From positions 148,303-212,302 of the forward strand of contig PMBI01000011.1 in NCBI GenBank assembly GCA_003153775.1: a stretch of DNA of 64,000 nucleotides, read 5' to 3'. Positions 1 through 8,007 of this stretch are shown here, one piece after another. This DNA is from Syntrophaceae bacterium (GTDB lineage: Bacteria; Desulfobacterota; Syntrophia; Syntrophales; UBA2185). Under the pieces are notes generated by a model that ran no database searches, was not told where the DNA came from, and saw only the letters and a program-made list of their open reading frames with translations. Position 1 is the first letter of the stretch, and every line of letters begins with the position of its first letter. The translations under genes were made by a program, and so were the position numbers.

Positions 1-1
1 G

Positions 2-124
2 AGGTGGATGGATGAATGGGCGTTCGGTTGCAAGGACCATGAGGAGTATTGCGAGAAGGTAGGTTGGGCCCGTTTGAAAAAGCTGGCGCAGATTGAACGA
101 AAGTTCTGCAAGAGCAAGTTGTGA
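2..124 (+). CDS. CoA-transferase subunit A, C-terminal end (partial)
   Basis: The first 40 codons visible in frame 2 end in a TGA stop and read through EWAFGCKDHEEYCEKVGW and a Lys/Arg-rich tail. This resembles the C-terminus of the alpha subunit of family I (glutaconate/3-oxoacid type) CoA-transferases. The gene starts left of the window. It sits 49 nt upstream of a clear beta subunit, the usual A-B order, so the two should form the heteromeric enzyme that moves CoA between carboxylic acids. Identification rests on the short tail plus this neighbour. Confidence 0.7.
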   Translation, partial: RWMDEWAFGCKDHEEYCEKVGWARLKKLAQIERKFCKSKL

Positions 125-173
125 GCGCAGATCCGACAAACGAAAAGATCCGAACACGGGAGGAGAACGATTT

Positions 174-1046
174 ATGAGTACAACTGAAAAGAAATATGCT
201 GAGGATTATACGCTTCAGGAATTGTTGGTTGCTGCAGCCGCAAGAGAGATCAAGGACAGGGAGGTGGTTTTTGTCGGCGTTGGCATACCTTGTCTGGGAG
301 CGCTTGTCGCGAAATTGACGCATGCGCCTGATGTCATTTTGGCAGTGGAGTCGGGATGCATCGGTCCTTCGCCATACCGTCTCATGCTTGGTATAGGGGA
401 CAATGCCTGCGTGGAGAACGCGATTTGTATAACTTCGCTGTGGCGGGCTTTTTCCGACCAGCAGCGCGGGTATTTTGACATAGGGATGCTGGGCGGCGCG
501 CAGGTTGACAAGTACGGCAATTTGAACAGTACGGTGATATTCGGCGGCGGCAGTTACGAGAAACCGAAGACGCGTCTACCCGGAAGCGGCGGGGCGAATG
601 ATATTGCGATTTCCGCGAAGCGGACCCTGATCATGATGAACCAGCAGAAGCGCCGGTTCCTGGAGAAGGTAGACTATATTACATCGCCGGGCTATCTGGA
701 CGGTCCTGGTTGTCGTGAGAAATACGGATATCCGGGAGGGGGTCCTGCGGTGATCATCTCGAACATGGCGATTTTCCGGTTTGATGAAAAGACGAAGGAG
801 GCATACCTTGATTCCGTGCATCCGGGGGTAACTGCTGAGGCTGTAAGGAAGGAAGTGTCATGGGACTTGCAGGTGTCTCCCGATTTAAAGACAACGCCGC
901 CTCCGACGAATGAGGAGGCAAATATCATCCGGACGCTGGACTCTCAGAAGGTCTACACCGGCGGCGGACTGAAAAATCTTACATTCGAGAACTACATCAA
1001 GATGCTTAATTCTTCGCACGAGAAGATCAAGGTGATGTTCGAGTGA
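174..1046 (+). CDS. CoA-transferase subunit B (glutaconate CoA-transferase type)
   Basis: This 290-residue protein belongs to the family I CoA-transferase beta subunits. Motif AVESG places a Glu at about residue 59, close to the catalytic Glu of glutaconate CoA-transferase B (Glu54) that forms the CoA-thioester intermediate. Later GGG-rich loops (GGAQVDKYGNLNST, GSGGANDIA) are typical of the fold. I chose the ATG at 174 because GGAGGAGA lies just upstream; a longer in-frame extension to 93 would overlap the upstream subunit. It heads a run of acyl-CoA genes (SDR, thiolase, 4-hydroxybutyryl-CoA dehydratase) on the same strand with short gaps, so it probably activates an organic acid for that pathway. 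The exact substrate cannot be read from sequence. Confidence 0.85.
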   Translation: MSTTEKKYAEDYTLQELLVAAAAREIKDREVVFVGVGIPCLGALVAKLTHAPDVILAVESGCIGPSPYRLMLGIGDNACVENAICITSLWRAFSDQQRGYFDIGMLGGAQVDKYGNLNSTVIFGGGSYEKPKTRLPGSGGANDIAISAKRTLIMMNQQKRRFLEKVDYITSPGYLDGPGCREKYGYPGGGPAVIISNMAIFRFDEKTKEAYLDSVHPGVTAEAVRKEVSWDLQVSPDLKTTPPPTNEEANIIRTLDSQKVYTGGGLKNLTFENYIKMLNSSHEKIKVMFE

Positions 1047-1064
1047 CATTCCAGGGGTGAGACA

Positions 1065-1844
1065 ATGAGGAAAGACCTGATTGAGAAGATTTTTTCTTTG
1101 GACGGGAAGACGGCCGTTATTACCGGCGGCTACAGGGGGATAGGCCTGGTGATCGCGGAAACCTGTGCGGAAGCCGGGGCAAATGTGGTATTAGTTGCAC
1201 GAAACTTATCCGCCTGCCGCGAGACGGCGGAAAAAATAGAAAAAACTTTTGGTGTCAAGACTGCCGGCAAATCCATGGACGTCCGCGACTCCAAATCTGT
1301 TGACCGCGTGATTCAGGAAATTTTCGATGAATTTGGCAGGATCGATATTCTTGTAAACAGCGCCGGGATCCCGGGAAGTGAAAAGCCCGTTTTGCGAATG
1401 ACCGACGAGGATCTGGATGAGGTCATGGGCGTGGATTTCAGGGGAACGTTCCTCGTTTCTAGAGCCGTCGGACAGATAATGGTGAAGCAAAAGAGCGGGA
1501 GGATTATCAACGTAGCTTCCATCCTCGGAAAGATTTCCGCACGCAACATGGCGGGATATTGTGCGAGCAAGGCTGCAGTTATCCAACTGACCCGGGTTAT
1601 GTCTTTGGAGTTAATGCGGGATAACGTGCAGGTTAACGCCCTCTGTCCAGGATACATCCTTACCGATTTTAACCGCGATTTCTTTGATTCGGAAATGGGC
1701 AAAGGACTGGTAAAGAAGATGATCCCTTTGAACAGGGTAGGGCGGTTGGAGGAATTGCAGTCAACGGCTCTTTATTTGGCCACATGTCCTGCTTTCCTGA
1801 CGGGAGCGGAAATTTACATCGACGGCGGCCATACGATTGTTTAA
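1065..1844 (+). CDS. SDR family NAD(P)-dependent oxidoreductase
   Basis: This is a classical short-chain dehydrogenase/reductase of 259 residues. The cofactor motif TGGYRGIG is at about residues 20-27, NSAG (variant of NNAG) at 98-101, and the catalytic Ser152, Tyr165 and Lys169 lie in VASILGK and YCASK. The C-terminus ends GAEIYIDGGHTIV, as in FabG-like enzymes. It lies 18 nt after the CoA-transferase and 39 nt before the thiolase. This context fits oxidation or reduction of a hydroxyacyl/ketoacyl-CoA, but FabG-like SDRs are too diverse to name the substrate. Confidence 0.88.
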   Translation: MRKDLIEKIFSLDGKTAVITGGYRGIGLVIAETCAEAGANVVLVARNLSACRETAEKIEKTFGVKTAGKSMDVRDSKSVDRVIQEIFDEFGRIDILVNSAGIPGSEKPVLRMTDEDLDEVMGVDFRGTFLVSRAVGQIMVKQKSGRIINVASILGKISARNMAGYCASKAAVIQLTRVMSLELMRDNVQVNALCPGYILTDFNRDFFDSEMGKGLVKKMIPLNRVGRLEELQSTALYLATCPAFLTGAEIYIDGGHTIV

Positions 1845-1883
1845 CATTTAACACATAAATTAACATTAGGGAGCAAATTGAAA

Positions 1884-3083
1884 ATGAAAGATGTAGTGAT
1901 GGTGAGTGCATGCAGGACGGCGATCGGTGATTTTCTCGGCGCCTTGAAAGATGTGCCGGCGCGTCAGTTGGCGATGACGGCCGGGAAGGCGGCGATAGAA
2001 AGGGCGGGGATTTCTTCGGACATCATAGACGAGATCTGCGTGGGCCAGCTTTATACAGGAATGCAGGGGTCTCTGCCTGCGCGGCAGGTCGCCATGAGGA
2101 TAGGCCTTCCACACAGGAGCGGCGCCGTGACGGTCAATCAGAACTGCACCTCCGCGATGCGGGCGTTGGAGATTGCCTGCCACAATATCATGCTTGGCAA
2201 GACGGAGGTCGGCCTTGCTGTGGGTGTCGAGAGTATGACGAATGCGCCGTATCTCATACCGAAGGCGAGAATGGGTTATCGTATGGGCCAGGGGACTATC
2301 GAGGACAGCATGCTGCATGATGGTTTGATCGATGAACTTGTTCCGGGTCACATGGGTATGACGGCGGAGAATGTTGCAGAGAAGTATGGAATCACGCGCA
2401 GGGAATGTGATGATCATGCCCTGCTGAGCCATACGCGCGCCGTTCAGGCGATCGACGAGGGGAGATTTAAGCGGGAGATCGTCCCTGTGGAGATAAAGAC
2501 CAAGAAAGGCGTTAAGATCTTTGATACGGACGAGCATCCCATACGGAATGCGAGCATGGAAACCATGGGTCAGTTGCCCACGGTGTTCAAGAAAGGCGGT
2601 GTCGTTACCGCCGCCAATGCTGCCGGCATCAATGACGGCGCCTCTGCTGCGGTAATCATGTCCAAGGATAAGGCCGCGGAACTGGGCATTAAGCCGCTCA
2701 TGAAGTTGATCAACATATGCGGCGAAGGCGTGGACCCGGTGTTTATGGGTCTCGGCCCGGCGGTTGCCGCTCCCAAGTGTCTCAAGCAGGCGGGAATGAA
2801 ATTTGCCGATATCGAATATTGGGAATTTCATGAGGCCTTTGCAGCGCAGTGGCTGGGTGCAGGGAGAAAGCTGAAAGAGGATTTCGGGATGGTGCTGGAT
2901 ATTGAGAAAGTCAACCACAATGGTTCCGGTATTGCACTCGGGCATCCTGTGGGGAGCACGGGTCTCCGCATCATCATTACCATGTACTACGAAATGGAGA
3001 GGCTGGGCTTGACGCTGGGCGGCGCGTCCCTGTGCGTCGGAGGGGGGCCGGCGATGGCCTCGCTGTGGACAAGAGAAATCTGA
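1884..3083 (+). CDS. Thiolase family protein (acetyl-CoA C-acyltransferase)
   Basis: A full-length thiolase (399 residues) that would cleave a 3-ketoacyl-CoA with CoA or condense two acyl-CoAs. The nucleophilic Cys88 is in NQNCTSAMRALE, the GHP histidine is His354 (IALGHPVGSTG) and the second active-site Cys is Cys384 (SLCVGGG). A FHEAFAAQ motif precedes them. The ATG at 1884 is preferred over an in-frame TTG at 1878 because AGGGAG ends ten bases before the ATG. It is the third enzyme of the left-hand acyl-CoA cluster and could deliver acetyl-CoA as end product. Confidence 0.92.
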   Translation: MKDVVMVSACRTAIGDFLGALKDVPARQLAMTAGKAAIERAGISSDIIDEICVGQLYTGMQGSLPARQVAMRIGLPHRSGAVTVNQNCTSAMRALEIACHNIMLGKTEVGLAVGVESMTNAPYLIPKARMGYRMGQGTIEDSMLHDGLIDELVPGHMGMTAENVAEKYGITRRECDDHALLSHTRAVQAIDEGRFKREIVPVEIKTKKGVKIFDTDEHPIRNASMETMGQLPTVFKKGGVVTAANAAGINDGASAAVIMSKDKAAELGIKPLMKLINICGEGVDPVFMGLGPAVAAPKCLKQAGMKFADIEYWEFHEAFAAQWLGAGRKLKEDFGMVLDIEKVNHNGSGIALGHPVGSTGLRIIITMYYEMERLGLTLGGASLCVGGGPAMASLWTREI

Positions 3084-3112
3084 CAAACGGAGCTGAGACA
3101 GGCATCAAGAAA

Positions 3113-3391
3113 GTGGCGTTAAAATATTGCGGAGGATGTAATCCGGGTTTCGACCGTGTAGCTTACGCAGAGAGTGTGAAGTCGGCGGCGGGCCCTGTCA
3201 TAGAATGGGTTACGCTCGAGGATGAAGGATTTGATACCGTACTGCTGATTTGCGGCTGCGAGACGGCCTGCCCGCTGCGGAGCATTGATTTCAGCCGGTA
3301 CAGGCAACGCGTATCCATTAAGAATGACAAAGTATCTCCGGGGGATTTAGTGAATATTCTATTAGAAAGTGAGGAGGCAAATGAAGATTAG
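3113..3391 (+). CDS. Small Cys-rich protein of unknown function
   Basis: I do not recognise a named family. The 92-residue product (GTG start chosen; the in-frame ORF could begin at 3032 inside the thiolase gene) has CGGC at residues 6-9 and ICGCETAC at 46-53. Five cysteines in two clusters suggest metal or Fe-S binding, or thiol chemistry. The fold looks like a short alpha/beta domain (VALKYCGGC; TVLLICGCE). It is wedged between thiolase and the 4-hydroxybutyryl-CoA dehydratase, and its 3' end overlaps the dehydratase start by 11 nt, so the two are probably translationally coupled. A role in assembly of, or electron transfer to, the dehydratase Fe-S cluster is only a guess. Confidence 0.7.
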   Translation: MALKYCGGCNPGFDRVAYAESVKSAAGPVIEWVTLEDEGFDTVLLICGCETACPLRSIDFSRYRQRVSIKNDKVSPGDLVNILLESEEANED

Positions 3392-4823
3392 AACCAAAGA
3401 AGATTATATAAAGAGTCTCAAAGATCAAAAAGTGGTCATATATTATAACGGCGAGTTGGTTGAAGACCGTACGACTTTCCCGGCCTTCATCCCGCACATA
3501 AATTCCGCCGCAAAGACGTATGAACTGGCGCTGCTTCCGGAAAACGAGGACCTCTTGACTGCCACCAGCAACGTCACCGGGAAAAAGATAAACCGCTTCA
3601 CGCACATCCATCAGTCTGTGGACGACCTGATAAAAAAGGTTCAGATGCTGAGGCTGATTGCACACGAAACAGCGAGCTGCTTTCAGCGCTGCGTAGGTTT
3701 TGACGCCATGAATTCCCTTTACATGACCACGTACGAGATCGACGAGAAACACAAGACGAAGTATTTCGAACGATTCGTGGAGTACCTCAAGAGGATCCAG
3801 GAAGAGAACTTCATGCTTGTAGGCGGGATGACAGATCCGAAAGGCGACCGCTCCAAGCGGCCCAGCCAACAGGCCGACCCCGATTTATTTACCCGCGTGG
3901 TGGAGAAACGCAAGGACGGCATAGTCGTAAGGGGGGCCAAGGCACATCAGACGGGCGCGGTCAACAGCCACGAGATCATGATCATGCCTACCCAGGCCAT
4001 GGGAGAAGGAGACGAGGCTTACGCCGTAGTCGCCGCGATTCCCCTTGACGCCAAGGGTGTCACGCTGATCTTTGGCCGTCAGACTAACGACGAGAGGAAA
4101 TTTGAATGCGGTATAGATGCCGGCAATTGTGAATTCGGGATGGTCGGAGGGGAGGCGCTCGTTGTTCTCGAAGACGTGTTTGTTCCCTGGGAAAGAGTAT
4201 TCATGTGCGGTGAAATTGATTTTACGGGAATGCTTGTGGAACGATTTGCCACGCTGCACCGCCAGAATTATGGGGGATGCAAGGGAGGCGTCTCGGATAT
4301 AGTCATCGGCGCAAGCGCGCTCGCAGCGCAATACCAGGGCACTCTCGATGCCTCACATATCAAGGATAAACTCGTCGAGATGCTGCACCTGGCGGAGACG
4401 GTTTATTCGGGTTCCATAGCCTGTTCAGCGATGGGTTCGAAAACAAAAAGCGGGGCGTACTACCCTGATCCGCTCCTTGCCAACTGCACAAAGCACAATA
4501 TCACGCGTGTTATTTACGATATCTCAAGGCTTGCGCATGACATCGGTGGGGGCATTATGGCAACCCTTCCTTTCGACAAAGATCTGAGGAGTCCGGTGGT
4601 GGGAAAGTATGTGAAGAAATATATGAAAGGCGTCGAGGGCGTTTCGACGGAGACAAGAATGAAGATCGTGAGACTCCTCGAGAACATGACCGGCGGCACT
4701 GCGCTCGTTGAAAGCATGCACGGCGCGGGTTCGCCGCAGAGCCAGAGAATCATGTACCAGCGGCTCGGGAAATTGGGCCAGAAAATGAAGATGGCAAAAA
4801 AGATTGCGAAGATAGACGAATGA
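3381..4823 (+). CDS. abfD: 4-hydroxybutyryl-CoA dehydratase / vinylacetyl-CoA isomerase
   Basis: The 480-residue product belongs to the flavoprotein family that includes Clostridium aminobutyricum AbfD, which converts 4-hydroxybutyryl-CoA to crotonyl-CoA by radical chemistry with FAD and a [4Fe-4S] cluster. All four cluster ligands of AbfD (Cys99, Cys103, His292, Cys299) have counterparts at a constant +1 offset: Cys100 and Cys104 in TASCFQRCVG, His293 and Cys300 in LHRQNYGGCKGG. Related 4-hydroxyphenylacetate 3-monooxygenases lack this set, so the dehydratase assignment is strong. The ATG at 3381 follows AGGAGG. Gene order with CoA-transferase, SDR and thiolase suggests a 4-hydroxybutyrate (or related hydroxy acid) to acetyl-CoA route; exact substrate is inference. 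Confidence 0.9.
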   Translation: MKIRTKEDYIKSLKDQKVVIYYNGELVEDRTTFPAFIPHINSAAKTYELALLPENEDLLTATSNVTGKKINRFTHIHQSVDDLIKKVQMLRLIAHETASCFQRCVGFDAMNSLYMTTYEIDEKHKTKYFERFVEYLKRIQEENFMLVGGMTDPKGDRSKRPSQQADPDLFTRVVEKRKDGIVVRGAKAHQTGAVNSHEIMIMPTQAMGEGDEAYAVVAAIPLDAKGVTLIFGRQTNDERKFECGIDAGNCEFGMVGGEALVVLEDVFVPWERVFMCGEIDFTGMLVERFATLHRQNYGGCKGGVSDIVIGASALAAQYQGTLDASHIKDKLVEMLHLAETVYSGSIACSAMGSKTKSGAYYPDPLLANCTKHNITRVIYDISRLAHDIGGGIMATLPFDKDLRSPVVGKYVKKYMKGVEGVSTETRMKIVRLLENMTGGTALVESMHGAGSPQSQRIMYQRLGKLGQKMKMAKKIAKIDE

Positions 4824-5045
4824 GGTCTGCCCTTGAGTGCTGTGCGAATTGAACAGGGCAGGGAATTTCAGGAATTGCTGCGTCGAAAATTATACTTGCG
4901 GAGAGAGGGGGGATGCCGGGACGGATAACATCAGAAGGCGTACATAAAATCATAATGCCGGCCGTGTTGATTGTCGCCGGATATGATCATGGTGCATGTC
5001 GTTATGTTAAGGTGATAAAGATAAATAAAGGGGGTATAAAGAATA

Positions 5046-6380
5046 ATGACTAACGGTGTAAAAAAAGCATGGGGATATCGCCATATGATATTGATTATCA
5101 TCTGGTTTATTTACCTTATTAATTATTTTGATAGGATTTCTGTATTAACATTTCTACCGTTCATCCAGAAGGATCTTATGTTGACGGCCGTTCAACTGGG
5201 ATGGCTGGGCTCCATATTCTTCTTTGGATATTCCTTGGCGCAGTTTCTCGCTGGGTACTTAGCAGACAGGATCGGTCCTAAGAAGACCATGGGCATTGCC
5301 GTCTGGGTCTTCACGATCGTCACTGGAATTACCGGATTTGTCCAGAATTACTGGCAGTTCATCGTCCTCCGTCTCAGCCTCGCGGTCGGCGAGGGGCAGC
5401 ATTTCGCGCCGTCCATGCGAATGATTGCCAACTGGTTCCCGCGGCAGGAAAAGGGAAGGGCGACCGGGTTCTTCTCGACCACGTGGGCCGTTGCCCCCGC
5501 GATAGTTCCTATTCTTGTTACCCAACTGGCGGCAGCCTTCTTTGACGGCGCCTGGCGACCCGTATTCTTCGTCCTCGCAGTCCCGGGTTTCCTGTGCATC
5601 TGGCTGCTCAAGAAGTACGTATCCGATTCTCCGAAGACCATGTTGGAAATGGGAAAGATGACGAAGGAAGAGCACGACATGATCGTATCTTCTATAGATG
5701 TGCAATCAAGTGAACATGGCAAGACATACAGCAGTAAGATGTATGCGACAGACATTCAATTCTATCTTTACACGGCCGGCCTCGTAATCATGCTGATGAT
5801 CTACTGGGGAATGACCACGTGGATCAGCACCTTCCTCGTCAAGCAGCACGGCATGAATCTGAAGACAATGGGATTTTATGCATCACTGCCTTACGTTGTG
5901 GCCTTCTTCGCGATGTACATAGGCGGGTGGATGGCGGACAAATGGTTCCACGGCAGACCGAAAGTCGTCACGATTATCTCTTTCATCGGGTGCATCCCGG
6001 CACTTTACTTTATCGGACATGTTTCCAAAGGCGATACGAGTATGCTCTTGCTTGGTTTGGCCATCGGCGGATTCTTTGTCAACCTGGCCTGGGGCATGAT
6101 GTATTCCTTCCCGTCGCTGCGCTATCCCAAGGAAGTTGTCGGCCGGGCGGTCGGCGTATCGAACGGCGTGGGACAATTCGGTGCCTTTGTTTCCCCCATG
6201 ATTGCCGGATATCTGGTCGTCACGCTTCCCGATAACACATACGATTTCGGGAATGTGTTCCTGTTCTGGTCGATGCTTGCCTTCTTTGGGGCGATCGCCA
6301 TCTCGTTCCTTAAAGAAAGATCGATCGTCGATTTCGGCAGTTTCGAATCACAGAAGGGCGGTGCGATGGAGAAGAAATAA
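5046..6380 (+). CDS. MFS transporter (anion:cation symporter type)
   Basis: This 444-residue membrane protein has about twelve hydrophobic segments and major-facilitator signatures: YLADRIGPKKTM after helix 2 and a second copy, GGWMADKWFHGRPKVV, in the C-terminal half. The overall pattern, including an early NYFDRISV segment, is that of the ACS subfamily, which moves organic anions such as hexuronates, glucarate or dicarboxylates with a cation. A purine-rich GGGGG tract lies upstream of the ATG. Placed 222 nt after the dehydratase and before an M20 peptidase, it could import the acid or amide used by this cluster. Confidence 0.88.
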   Translation: MTNGVKKAWGYRHMILIIIWFIYLINYFDRISVLTFLPFIQKDLMLTAVQLGWLGSIFFFGYSLAQFLAGYLADRIGPKKTMGIAVWVFTIVTGITGFVQNYWQFIVLRLSLAVGEGQHFAPSMRMIANWFPRQEKGRATGFFSTTWAVAPAIVPILVTQLAAAFFDGAWRPVFFVLAVPGFLCIWLLKKYVSDSPKTMLEMGKMTKEEHDMIVSSIDVQSSEHGKTYSSKMYATDIQFYLYTAGLVIMLMIYWGMTTWISTFLVKQHGMNLKTMGFYASLPYVVAFFAMYIGGWMADKWFHGRPKVVTIISFIGCIPALYFIGHVSKGDTSMLLLGLAIGGFFVNLAWGMMYSFPSLRYPKEVVGRAVGVSNGVGQFGAFVSPMIAGYLVVTLPDNTYDFGNVFLFWSMLAFFGAIAISFLKERSIVDFGSFESQKGGAMEKK

Positions 6381-6433
6381 TATCCGATGAAACAAATCGG
6401 ATGAAACAAGATTCCAGGGTTTGTTGGCAGACA

Positions 6434-6500
6434 GGAAAAAGGATTTGCGGCTCGGTGTAATGCAAGGATATGAGAGACTGCAGATCCTTTTTCCATTTTT
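6434..6500 (+). terminator. Possible terminator after the MFS gene
   Basis: An 11-bp perfect inverted repeat (GGAAAAAGGAT at 6434-6444, ATCCTTTTTCC at 6484-6494) is extended inward by imperfect pairs and followed by ATTTTT. The loop region is long (about 39 nt), so it is weaker than a textbook intrinsic terminator. Confidence 0.4.
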
Positions 6501-6580
6501 AATGTTTTATGATATTGTTCGCATGATCATAGACGCCATCATTTATCAATAACCAAACAATACATTAAAGGGAAGAGATC

Positions 6581-7753
6581 ATGGATATAAGAAAAGTTAT
6601 TGACTCAATACGAGAGACAGAGGTCGTAAGTTTGTGTCAGGAGCTGATTAGAATCATAAGTGTAAACCCACCCGGAGACGAACTCCCGATCGCCGAATAT
6701 GTGGCCGGAATACTTGGCAAGGCAGGTCTGGAGGTGGAAATCATCCCTCACGGTCCGGGGAGGGCCAGTCTGCTTGCCGTGCTCAAGAGCAGCCGCAAGA
6801 TTCAACCGCTCCTCTACAGCGCACATCTCGACACGGTTCCCCTCGGCGTCGAGAAATGGATACATGAACCCTTTGCCGCGGTTATTTCGGAAGGAAAGAT
6901 ATGGGGTCGGGGCGCCGCTGATATGAAAGGAGGATTGGCCGCTCTCATCGTTACAGCAATGGAGCTGGCGCGGTCCGGGTTGCCGTTGCGGGGAGATCTC
7001 ATTCTTGCGCTCACTGCAGGAGAAGAGGTTGATTCCCTCGGTGCGACCGCTATTGCATCCCGTACTGAACTTGGGCCTGCTCAGGCCGTGATTATCCCCG
7101 AACCCAGCGACAACGACATCTATATCGCGGAGAAAGGCGCTCTGTGGCTGGAGTTGAGCACCCAGGGAAAGACTGCTCACGGGGCGATGCCGGAGCTCGG
7201 CGAAAATGCCGTCCTGATGATGGTAGACCTGATAGCGGAACTGAGGAAGCTGCAAATCCCGTTTAAAGAGCACCCCATGCTCGGCGGCTTCAGTATGAGT
7301 GTAAACACGATACAAGGCGGGATGAAGACGAACGTAGTTCCGGACGGCTGTGTGGTGACGGTGGATATGCGCACTGTGCCCGGTCAGAGTCATGAGGCAA
7401 TTATAATACGGATAAAAGAAATGATTGCCGCGTTGAGTCGACGAAATTCCACGTTCAAGGCGTCGGTAAAGGTAACCAATGACAGACCGCCTGTAGAGAC
7501 GTCACCTAAAGAGGCTGCTGTCGGGATGTTTGCCGGTATTGTCGAAGAGGTGCTCGGGGAGCGTCCGACACCAAAAGGCGTGCGATACTATACGGACGCG
7601 ACGGCGCTCGCGCCGGCATTCAAGGCGCCGATGATTATTTGCGGGCCTGGTGATCCCAAACTCGCACACCAGCCGAATGAAAATATTGTAATTGAAAGAC
7701 TGCTTCAAGCGGTGAAAATATATACGCTGACCGCCGGCCGGTTCTTGATTTAA
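6581..7753 (+). CDS. M20 family metallopeptidase (ArgE/DapE/ACY1 type)
   Basis: A 390-residue zinc amidohydrolase. The co-catalytic metal site is complete: His82 and Asp84 in SAHLDTVP, Asp114 in GRGAADMKGG, the Glu148-Glu149 pair in TAGEEVDSLG, Glu174 in PEPS and His363 in AHQPNEN. A dimerisation domain lies between. The family deacylates N-acyl amino acids or cleaves small amides or dipeptides. The ATG at 6581 has GGGAAGAG upstream. Its neighbour MFS transporter suggests uptake followed by hydrolysis of a small conjugated acid, but the substrate cannot be told. Confidence 0.88.
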   Translation: MDIRKVIDSIRETEVVSLCQELIRIISVNPPGDELPIAEYVAGILGKAGLEVEIIPHGPGRASLLAVLKSSRKIQPLLYSAHLDTVPLGVEKWIHEPFAAVISEGKIWGRGAADMKGGLAALIVTAMELARSGLPLRGDLILALTAGEEVDSLGATAIASRTELGPAQAVIIPEPSDNDIYIAEKGALWLELSTQGKTAHGAMPELGENAVLMMVDLIAELRKLQIPFKEHPMLGGFSMSVNTIQGGMKTNVVPDGCVVTVDMRTVPGQSHEAIIIRIKEMIAALSRRNSTFKASVKVTNDRPPVETSPKEAAVGMFAGIVEEVLGERPTPKGVRYYTDATALAPAFKAPMIICGPGDPKLAHQPNENIVIERLLQAVKIYTLTAGRFLI

Positions 7754-7828
7754 TATTGAACAAAAAATGTCCTGATCTCTCAGTTAATTTCTTCTTGTGC
7801 TGGTTTTTCCGGTGAGCATTGGCTTATT

Positions 7829-7868
7829 GAGGCGGTTGGATACGTTCTTCAACCGCCTTTTTCTTTTT
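7829..7868 (+). terminator. Rho-independent terminator
   Basis: GGCGGTTG (7831-7838) pairs perfectly with CAACCGCC (7850-7857), and TTTTTCTTTTT follows. It closes the left-hand acyl-CoA / MFS / M20 block. Confidence 0.85.
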
Positions 7869-8007
7869 GTGGCAATCCGGTAAAGGACAAGAACAGGATT
7901 GATGTGTCGCGGAGATAGAAACACGCTCTAAAATGTGGTAGAGGTTTCGTGTCAGCAATCATTGAAAACCCTCAAGACCTGCTCTTCAGAAAAAAGGATA
8001 TTGCTAT

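Noticed and set aside
1866..3086. Long minus-strand ORF (406 codons) opposite the thiolase gene
   Set aside because: It mirrors a textbook thiolase with all catalytic motifs; its translation is His/Arg-rich and resembles no protein. It is a shadow of codon usage.
6605..7393. 262-codon minus-strand ORF inside the M20 peptidase gene
   Set aside because: Shadow frame; the plus strand has a complete metal site in order.
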